Source: Sthenelais limicola
Taxonomy: Eukaryota > Annelida > Polychaeta > Phyllodocida > Sigalionidae
Length of the DNA: 64,000 nucleotides
Assembly (NCBI GenBank): GCA_942159475.1
Contig: OW804102.1
Coordinates: 32,618,873 to 32,682,872 of the forward strand
Direction of reading: 5' to 3'
Position 1 is the first letter of the stretch, and each line of letters begins with the position of its first letter. The notes under the pieces were generated by a model that did not search any database, had not been told where the DNA came from, and worked only from the letters and a program-made list of their open reading frames with translations. The translations under genes were made by a program, and so were the position numbers. This document shows positions 55,777 through 64,000 of this stretch, in pieces.

Positions 55777-56008
55777 CGGGTCAGATTTTCAGAAAATGTA
55801 CAATTGGTAGCTCTACACATTTAGGAAATTCTGTAGGCTGAAAAATGATGAATACCGGGTATATCTGAGTATATTTGGTATCACATTGATTTAACGTATC
55901 AGTTCTGTTATGTTAAACTGCATTTTGAAGCTTATTCTTGTCTTAAATGTGGGTTTTTTTGAGAGGATTGGTGAAGGCGAATTGTACATTTTCTGAAAAT
56001 CTGACCCA
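55777..56008 (+). mobile_element. Family A MITE, reference copy
   Basis: About 232 bp. Inverted ends of roughly 28 bp: GGGTCAGATTTTCAGAAAAT going on to GTACAATTG, and AATTGTACATTTTCTGAAAA going on to TCTGACCCA. Interior order: GCTCTACACATTTAGGAAAT, GGGTATATCTGAGTATATTT, TCTGTTATGTTAAACTGCAT, TTATTCTTGTCTTAAATGTG, GAGAGGATTGGTGAAGGCGA. It has no coding capacity. Flanking TA usually indicates a Tc1/mariner-type parent, but two other copies have GG or CA, so the superfamily is open. Confidence 0.9.
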
Positions 56009-56377
56009 TGGTTTAGGATCATTATTCATTGACTCAAACTATAATATGAACCATTACTGGCTCTAGCAAGCAACATTCTAAACCACTTAATTTAAACGCT
56101 AATTGCTCTTGATTGCTTTGCAATTATTTCTCCTTACCAGTCCTTGAAAAAAGTGTTTAGCACTTCCTTGTTTTTCGAATCAGCGCTATATTTTCGCGGA
56201 AGAGATTCCAAGTAACAAATACAATAACAACTCCACAAGGTGATAGATTCAGGGTGTTATTTGCAATTCTGATGTTTCAGTGACAAAATATATAATATAT
56301 AAGAGTACTATATGGTTCTCGCCCTCTTGGGTGCATGGTGAATGCAAAGGGGGTAAAGCAGCAGTGCATCACATACA

Positions 56378-56754
56378 TGGGTCAGATTTTCAGAAAATGT
56401 ACAATTCACCTTCACCAATCCTCTCGAATAACCCAAATTTAAGACAAAAATGAGCTTCAAAATGCAGTTTAACATAGCAGAACTGATACTTTAAATCAAT
56501 ACAATCCCAAATATACATAGATAGACGAAGCTTGTTACACCTAACGTGCACCAAAGAATTTTTTGCCCTCTCCTGAGATCTTTGGACCAGACTTACGCAA
56601 TAAGCATTAGCTCTCATCCAGATCGCAAAGAGGACACAAGAATTAAATAACAAACCCAAATATACTCAGATATTCCCGGTATTCATCATTTTTCTGCAGA
56701 ATTTTTCTTAATGTGTAGAGCTGCCAATTGTACATTTTCTGAAAATCTGACCCA
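56378..56754 (-). mobile_element. Family A MITE carrying a 138-bp insertion
   Basis: TGGGTCAGATTTTCAGAAAA to TTTTCTGAAAATCTGACCCA, both ends near perfect, CA on both sides. The standard reverse interior is interrupted at 56517-56654 and resumes with TCAGATATTCCCGGTATTCA. Without the insert the length is about 228 bp. Confidence 0.88.
56517..56654. mobile_element. 138-bp retroposon-like insert with 11-bp target duplication
   Basis: CCCAAATATAC is at both 56506-56516 and 56655-56665, while uninterrupted family A copies have it once. One end is A-rich (GAATTAAATAACAAA); the other, on the reverse strand, ends CGTCTATCTAT. An 11-bp duplication plus simple tail fits target-primed retroposition of a short RNA or a SINE fragment. 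I do not recognise the RNA; clear Pol III A and B boxes are absent. Confidence 0.75.
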
Positions 56755-56775
56755 CATGACCCATGCAAAAGCAGC

Positions 56776-56866
56776 CTGACAAAATCCTCCAAAATCTGGG
56801 AAGAAAATGGAACAACAAGTAAAAAATCTTTAGTTTTTGACCAAAGTTAATGGACGGTGCACATTT
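56776..56866 (-). repeat. Family F fragment
   Basis: CCTGACAAAATCCTCCAAAA at the left and TTTTTGACCAAAGTTAATGG at the right match family F interior and subterminal blocks. The ends are degenerate. Confidence 0.5.
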
Positions 56867-59545
56867 AATGAAAAATATGTCTGGGTTGGGTTGAAGTGAC
56901 TAGGTTGAAGGTCGTAAATTAGAATATAATAATATCTACGTAACTGCTTTTATGATAACCTGTCACCCTAAAGTGACACATCCAATATAATAGGCAAGAT
57001 TTGAATTACTCACTGTGGCTTGAGATAGGAGCAGCTAATAGTCGAAATCTATACGATTTATGTAACATTACAGACTTTTCCTCCTTTTTTGCACATATTG
57101 CGCATACCCAAAATACGTTACTAAGACACCTTTTCCTATTACTAACCAGATCCTTCCTTCAAAAACAATAAAGAAATATCAATCAGATTTTGTAGATTAC
57201 CTACTCAAGAGAAGTGGAAGGAGAAAGAGTTTCCTTCTGATGCACTCATACATAGTAAAGACAAAAGATTCTTCAGGCCAGACTGATCAGGGTCATTCAG
57301 TACATAACCTTTATACAATCCCTTATCATATACTTTATTCCTTATGAATACCATTAAAAATACATTCACAATGAAGTCTAGATCGAAATATCTGATCAAG
57401 GACCTTCTCCCCCATATTTGTTTCTCATATCTTGATATCAGGGCCTCTCGATGGTTTCTAATATATAAATAACACACTCACTCTCCATTACTAACAGATC
57501 AGTGCATTAAAATGTAATACAGAACCGGTGGATAATCACCTTTTATGATGCTTTGATTCTTTAAGTGGAGAATATTAAGTACTATGTGTCAGGCACACCA
57601 ATCATAATAACCAGATAATGACATACAAGTGGATAAACAGTGTGTAAGCATTAGACCGTCGCTAAGGTAAGGGACGAGATAAGACAACTTCAGCCAAGGG
57701 TCGAGACCTCTCAGAGGTGCCCCTGAATACACTTATTATATATTTGAGTGATTGCGCTTGGTGGTTTGGGGAAAGGGTGTGGCTTGAGGAGGGGGATCGG
57801 GGGCGGGGGCGGGGTGGGGGTGGGGGGCTCTATGGGTTTATTCATATCATAGATTCTACAAGTATTCGTTGGGAGCGCAGGTAAACATACAGTTACATCA
57901 AAATCATAATTCTTATATAACCACAATATACACACATGTTGATATAGAGAAAGGTTTTAATTGCGACCCCTCTACTTTATATGGGGAATGTTATTATTGA
58001 TAACCTTAATATAGGTTAAACCTGTCCATATCAGAAGAGCCTTCAGAGAGCAGCCCCCCCCCACACACACACATAACCTTACGTTGCAGACGTATCTATA
58101 AGCCAACAAGTTGATAGATCAACATCTATGTCATGTATGGCGGAGTTTTGATTATTACTTTGTTCGGTGCTTATCTGTAATTGCATAGTTATTATAACAC
58201 ATTATTTAATAATAACAGAAAGGGCACAATTTATATATGGCCATAATTAATTCTTGTCTCATAGGACGCACTATATGTAGTTCACGATCGAAAAGAGGCA
58301 AATGCTAAGATCCGTTATCTTTCTTTAGAAATGATAGACAAATATATATTCACTATTTGTGCTGCTTACAAAGAAATATAGAAAGAAATGTCTAACCTAA
58401 AGGAAAGATATCTCCATGGAATTTTACGGTAAGAAGAAGTCATAAACAAACTGTTTTAATGCAACCCCTCCCATGTCCCTCATCCCCCTCGTGACCTTGG
58501 GTCAAAGTACTATGCATGACGGGATGAAATAATGGACTTCCGCCAGCGTCCATTACAGGGAATTACAGAGCATTGTCACCGCTATTTTCTTTATAAAACA
58601 CTCAAAACTTTTTATGGACTACCAGGGTAATTGCTATTATTACTAACGGTAGAAATCAGTAATAAACTAACATTTAAATGTAAAGTTTGTATCGATCAGG
58701 TTCTCGGAAGTGCACAGAAAATGTACAGAGAAAGGTGAAAATATTAACAATGTATGACGCGTGGACATCAATTATTTTTTAATTTATTATAACTTGAACC
58801 ATAGATAGGTAGTTTGGGAGACCATCAGCACAAATAGCTATTTATTAGCCCAAGGTAATGGCGATAAGAAATGCGAGTTTTAAACCTCTATAGCATAATT
58901 GATCCCTTTCTGAGAATTGTTGTACCTAATTTTTATATGAGAAGAAAAGTTATATTTCTCATGAATGCTTCTTTACTTGTATTTTACCTTTTATTCCTGT
59001 CTCTATAAATCATTAAGCTTGTTTATGTACTTATTCTGGTAAATTAACAAACTTCTTGTTTGTAAACTATGTCATTCCTGGAAGTGTATATTCGATCGAT
59101 TTACTGTTTCCTTATATTGTAATGATAATACCAAAGTTTAAATTGAATATAAAATTAGGTTATACTGAGAACATCTTCAAATTTGAAAGTTAAGCCAAAT
59201 TACTCAAAGGTTATCAAGCTGCAAATGCAAAACAAAGTACCGCATTAGATCAATAGCAATATTGAAAACAACGCGCGCTAATAAGGAAAAGGAATTTCGT
59301 AGATTTTGTAGATAAGAAGGATACATCCCGACGCATACTTCAAGTCATAGAATGTGGAGGAGTCACACATTATAATCAACATTTTAAACTTAAGACAATG
59401 CTTTCCATCAAATAGATTATTTGGGTAGAAATTAGACACCAAATGGGACATCTAATGGTTATCGTTCATTTATAAATTCAGATACAAATGTAGACAACAT
59501 ATATGCATTTCTTTATCGAAAGATTCAATATTAAATGATTGCTTT
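56867..59545. other. Unannotated stretch with a G-quadruplex motif
   Basis: 57799-57827 has five runs of four or more G. Frames here are not protein-like. No repeats assigned. Confidence 0.45.
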
Positions 59546-59560
59546 TTTCTTCTTTCACAG

Positions 59561-59685
59561 ATGCAGTAACTATGATTGGCTGAGCTGATCATGGGGTCCC
59601 GGATGTTAAGCAGCACGCATGCGCCCCCAGGGAGCATGGAAACAGTAGGAGAGATGAGGAACACCAGCAGCATGCCTACAGAACC
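59561..59685 (+). other. Possible host exon (5' coding or UTR)
   Basis: A textbook acceptor, CTTTTTTCTTCTTTCACAG, ends at 59560. About 125 bp later ACCG meets GTGAGA, a good donor. The interval is richer in GC than its surroundings. Every frame has a stop near its start, but a frame opening at ATGGGGTCC (59591) runs to the donor and would encode MGSRMLSSTHAPPG followed by SMETVGEMRNTSSMPTEP. It could be a first coding exon with spliced 5' UTR. I recognise no protein family. Confidence 0.35.
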
Positions 59686-59751
59686 GGTGAGACAATTTAG
59701 CCGCCTTGCTTCTAATGGACTATTCATAATTAACCACTGGGGGGTTGGGGA

Positions 59752-59998
59752 GTTTTTGTGCAAAATTGTATGACACCGCTTTAAGTCTTGTGCAAAATGT
59801 CTTGCCCCCCTTGAAAGATTATGCACAATTTCATGACCCCCCCCTATATCATTGTAGTTCTGAGTCTGCAAAATGCCCCCCCCCCCCTCCTTTTAGAGTC
59901 TGCACAAAAAAGGTGGCCCCCCCCTTCCGAGTCTGTGCAAAAAAGATGGCCCCTTCAGAGTCTGCACAAGAAAAGGTGCCCCCTTGAAAATTCTCCTC
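59752..59998. repeat. C-rich degenerate minisatellite
   Basis: About six units combine GAGTCTGCACAAAA or TTGTGCAAAAT with runs of C, for example AAAGGTGGCCCCCCCCTTCC and AAAGATGGCCCCTTC. Unit length is about 30-40 bp and drifts. The Pro-rich forward frames through it are artefacts. Confidence 0.8.
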
Positions 59999-60000
59999 TC

Positions 60001-63000
60001 AGTGGTTAAAAATTAACAGCCTCTAGGGGGGTGTTTTAAAACTATTCCGTCATGTTCATGTTTATGATTGTAATCTCATACAAAAAGAGACGCCATGTTG
60101 TTTTAATCACGAAAGTTAGCTAGCCTCTGAGTCGGTAGGAGGCGTGGCAGATATAAGTCTGTTAAAAATAAATCCTTTAACTTTGTGTCAGGATTTTACA
60201 ACTTGTGTGACCCCCTGTTTGAACATATTCAGATGATGATCAAAAAACGAAAAAACATTTCATGCAACGACGGTTAGTACTGATTGTGCAAAAGTCAATA
60301 TTTCTTAGTGGGGGGAAAAGATTTCATTTTGATAGATTTTCAGGATAGGGCAGGAGAAGTGTCAATTATATGTGAAGAGATTGTGCCCCGATGTAATTGA
60401 GAATATATATGAAGAAGATGAGCTGACATCTGAGATGTCGTCATAGTCTGACGTAGATGCGTGACGTCGGAGAACCCAGTCTCCCGCCATGATGACGGGG
60501 AATTACCCAGAGAACAATTCTCAGATCATTAATATGAGTCCTACCACACTGTGAAAATCTTCCTAATAAAAGTGTTTTTTAAAAAAAAATAATAATTACC
60601 AATGTTTTAAAATTGGGCATCGTGGCATTATGTTGTAACAGCACGTATAATATACTTTAATTCAATTCAACCAATTCTTTATTTCCAAAATAGTGTACAC
60701 ATGGACAACAGGTTATGAACTTATCCGGAGATCTATTCCAGCCTATGCTTTCCTCATTAACCTTAGACTTGGCTGTTTGTTTCCTAAAACTGCATCGAGT
60801 ATTTATTTCTAATACAAAATATCATAAAGTAAAAGTGGATCTTAACACTTCTCTATCGTTATGTGTGTCGGTCCTGTTAAGATGGACAGTGAGTAATACT
60901 TCTATATAAGCAAGCTTAATCACATCTGAGTTGAGAGCTAAGTTTACAACTTATTAGGGTGACATGGCAAGTGAGAACTTAATATTTCAAGCTAGTGTGA
61001 TGTAGCATTGTCCACACATATATCGAGAAGACCCTGAACTGAGAGATTAACACTAGTTATCTTCCATTGATTTTGAAGAGGTTTGACAAATTGAATAAAT
61101 CACTTAAACATAGACTTGAAACTCTCCAATCTCAAGTGTTATATCTTACTACGTCAATATTATGATAGCTTTATCAGGGTAACTCCTTAGTCAACAAAAA
61201 TCGCTCATGATAATGGGGTCAGGGGTCATGATAATGACTTATTCATTGCACTAAAAAAGAAACGTAATATGTTGATAGTTACTGTACACAGACCGAGTTA
61301 TGCATTGTAGTCATGGAATAAAGCAATTATGACAAAGAACGAGTTTAATAAATGATTGAGGGTAAGAAAATCACACGGTTTACAAGATAATGCGCAATGA
61401 CAGGCCTTTAAAGATATTGCAAACCTTTACATGCTTCGTCCATTTGCTGTCTTTAGTATCCCAGATTTAAGTGTTTTCTGGCACGCAATTGATACAATAT
61501 TGATATGAATCTAATGTAAAATGATAACATTTGTTTATTGCGTTTCGATGATTCTGTTCTCACAATACAAAGCTTAGTTTAATCTGTGACTGCACACAAG
61601 AACAATGAAGAAATGTCAGTACATTATTAACAAAATTATTCAAATCAAAATAATTATAACTAACGACAGGGTCCCCGACAGCCTCAACGGCCACAACGCT
61701 ATTTTAAAGTCACCCCTTACATGGATGAGGCTAATATTAAAACTTGTTTTACAAATTGGCAGAAATAGGTATAAACTATTTGGCAGAATGCTTCTAATTC
61801 TGTCTGATACAGCATCCTACATACAATTAAAAAAGTCGATGATTGACAGTAGAATGGTCAAAACAATTTTGATAAACTGCTTTAATTGCTCAGATCTATA
61901 CCTCAACCGTAGTCTGAAATGTAGGAGCTAAGTGCAAAACTAGCAATTTGAGCATTGCGTGATATGTAAATGCCAAATACCATTTATAGAGATGTTCTGC
62001 GCTTTTAATCCTATTGGTATATTTATTATTCAGGAGTTGCCTTAAAGGCTTTCAGTCAAGAAAACGCCTGCTGTGGCTTTTCGTGGATTTATTCGTTTAC
62101 ACTAAGTAATTGGGCTGTCAACCCTGATATTCAATGTTGAACTACATACAGGAACACACACCCATGTCTGGGCTGTTGGTTAATAATCTTAAAATCAAAT
62201 TAATTCTGTTGCAAAAGAACCAGTGGCAACTATATATCATGCTTATATAACATCAGTAAATAATGAGGATACCATGAATCCTCTGATTGGAATAGCAAGA
62301 GACCGCGACAAATGACAGGAAATGAAAGAGGATATGATTACAGGATCTCAAATAAAATTATATATTGAATCTTTATGTCGGTTCAAATAATGCAGGAATT
62401 TGTCAACAGCTTATGCAATGAAGGTCTTCCAGTTTGACCGAAGATTAAATTAAAATTATATCCGATGTATTTTGTTTTATTTGAGAAATATTTATTCTTA
62501 AAAAAATGTTATTTTTATTCAGGCCAAATTTAACAGTTGATCTTAATTAGTATGTCACCTTCATCATTGTATAAACAGTCCAATGCAGTTGGAACATTAT
62601 TTTGGAGAATTATGTTGGCACTAACAGTCGGTGTTGTAGAAATATTATTTCTATTCTCATATTGGCACCATTCTACCTTGCTTGTCTTTTTTATGTATAT
62701 TCTACCTTGGGTTGAACAAAATATTTTGGCCTTAACATTAACAGGTATAATATACCTCAATGCATTAAGCCTTTAGGTTAGGCAATAAATCTAGTTGCTT
62801 TTCAGATACCTTTATAATATGGTAAATACATACTGATAATGTGTGCTGAATGTAACATTTCAAATTAGCTCTAAACCATTTGACTAAACACTGCCTTTCA
62901 TATTTAAATAGAAACATATGTTGCTACGTTATTTACATGTACCACTGTATCAAATTTGATAACAGGTCTTACATACTTATCTGTTTGAGAAGTAATAGAG

Positions 63001-64000
63001 TTTAGATAATCACAAAGGATTCATTCAAAATCTGCAGATAATTAAACTCATGAATACCTGCTCATCTATCGACTTATGGCCGAGAAACACTGGTTGTGTC
63101 TTACTGAAGACATCGATTCCTTATTCTATTCGGCAGGATAAGGATTGAATAGTAATATTCAATGCAAGCACTTACACGTATGCCTTGGTAGAATGAGGTG
63201 TTGCTCATGCAATCACTTTTCTCTCACTGGTGTGGAAAAGAGTCCTCAGGGACTTGCTCCTGAGTAACTCATCACCTGCTCATGCCTTCCTGTCTCCTGC
63301 TAATTAATGTTGAATTGCTCCCCTGAGTTATTCAGGCCAGGTACCAACCATAAACAAGATCAATTAATGATGGGTCGGTTTTAGAGGTATGTTACCATGT
63401 GCTGATTATCTTTTCTGTTTTTGTTTTTCACAAAGACGATGGGCTGGTTATTTCTGATTATATACCCAATCTGGTTTCCTTGGTCACGTTAGCTATGGAT
63501 ACAATCTGATATAGAATTTGGAATTTATGTATTTCAGGCCAGATGGAAAAAAGAGTGTACATTTTCATCTTTACTAAATGTGTGTAAATGAAATATGAAA
63601 ATAGAAAACATATATACTTTCGTCAATGTTGCCTCTCAAATATTATAGTGATAGTTTTCCCACCTTATAAAAAAAATAGAAAACAACTTAAAAGATATAT
63701 TTGCTTGTTGGTATGCAAGATACAGTTGCCTAGCAACCAGAGATTGATGAATTGAGCATTCAAAAGGAATGACTATATTCTGAGGCATTCTAACGGTTTC
63801 TTTATTTCATTTGTGATTCTATTATGTTGCTTCGCAACAAGAGTGGATACAGTTTTCCCTAGTTAAGGACCTTTACAAAACACCAACTAAAAATCTAAAG
63901 ATACTTACCCCCAGGCAATCCACCCCTAAGGATATCACATGTACCATTGTTTGTTTGGCTCATATGCATTGGTTGCCTAACCAACTAGGTAGCTTTTAAT
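60001..64000. other. Unannotated non-coding stretch to the window end
   Basis: Short frames such as 61605-61931 and 62537-62776 have no recognisable domains, splice context or homologues I know. AT-rich with small homopolymers. Nothing else supported. Confidence 0.45.

Noticed and set aside
59470..59871. 133-residue reverse frame
   Set aside because: Opposite strand of the exon candidate and the C-rich minisatellite; no splice support on that strand.
61605..61931. 108-residue forward frame
   Set aside because: Ile/Lys/Leu-rich as expected for AT-rich DNA; no motif.
1..64000. CRISPR arrays, bacterial operons, rRNA or tRNA genes, LTR retrovirus or viral genes
   Set aside because: None seen. 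Repeats are MITE-like without regular spacers, and the only RT belongs to a non-LTR element.

Overview
This window looks like animal nuclear DNA, most likely from a marine invertebrate; the species cannot be fixed from the sequence. It is AT-rich, has almost no long open reading frames, and carries many short inverted-repeat elements, microsatellites and G-rich tracts. There are no bacterial features: no operons, Shine-Dalgarno sites, CRISPR, rRNA or tRNA genes. Spliced host genes may cross the window, but I could establish none. Two short intervals with good splice signals (28701-28747 and 59561-59685) are the only host-exon candidates.

The one coding-rich region, about 42.4-51.03 kb on the + strand, is a full-length-looking non-LTR (LINE) retrotransposon of the CR1/L2/Daphne/Crack group. 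It has three open frames. The first (42760-44952) is an ORF1-type protein with a 61-residue internal duplication, a coiled coil, a basic linker, an RRM-like segment and a C-terminal NADAR/YbiA-like domain. The second (45041-45721) is a small SGNH/GDSL-type esterase with Ser, Gly, Asn and His all visible. The third (46984-49899) is ORF2, with an APE-type endonuclease and a reverse transcriptase, catalytic residues intact. A 1.26-kb spacer separates the esterase from ORF2. A 1.1-kb 3' UTR with a 179-bp tandem duplication ends in AATAAAG and TTGAA repeats at about 51025. The likely division of labour is: ORF1 binds element RNA, ORF2 nicks DNA and primes cDNA synthesis, the esterase may act on lipid or acyl groups, and the NADAR domain may act on an ADP-ribose or NAD-like group. 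The last two roles are inference.

The rest is mostly a graveyard of short non-autonomous elements. I name the families by letter. A: about 230 bp, ends TGGGTCAGATTTTC, TA-like 2-bp duplications, about 17 copies. B: about 190 bp, ends CAGTCTAGGC, exact 4-bp duplications. C: about 110-bp hairpin, ends GGGCCTAGTCCACTAAGCC. D: about 200 bp, ends CAGGGGCCTGTTGC, hAT-like. E: about 380 bp, ends ATGTGATGTGTT. F: ends AAAGCTGCACTCTCAG. H: dispersed repeat without clear ends. I: about 320 bp, ends ATAGGGGATTTGCATG. Two larger foldbacks, at 16268 and 38254, are filled with copies of their own terminal motif. Nesting gives relative ages: C in A, A in D, B in F, a large foldback in D, and a 138-bp retroposon-like insert in A with an 11-bp target duplication.

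Low-complexity tracts: G-rich at 17.7-18.0 kb, GA-rich at 18.7 kb, CT/CCCC-rich at 36.3-36.9 kb, and a C-rich minisatellite at 59.75-60.0 kb.
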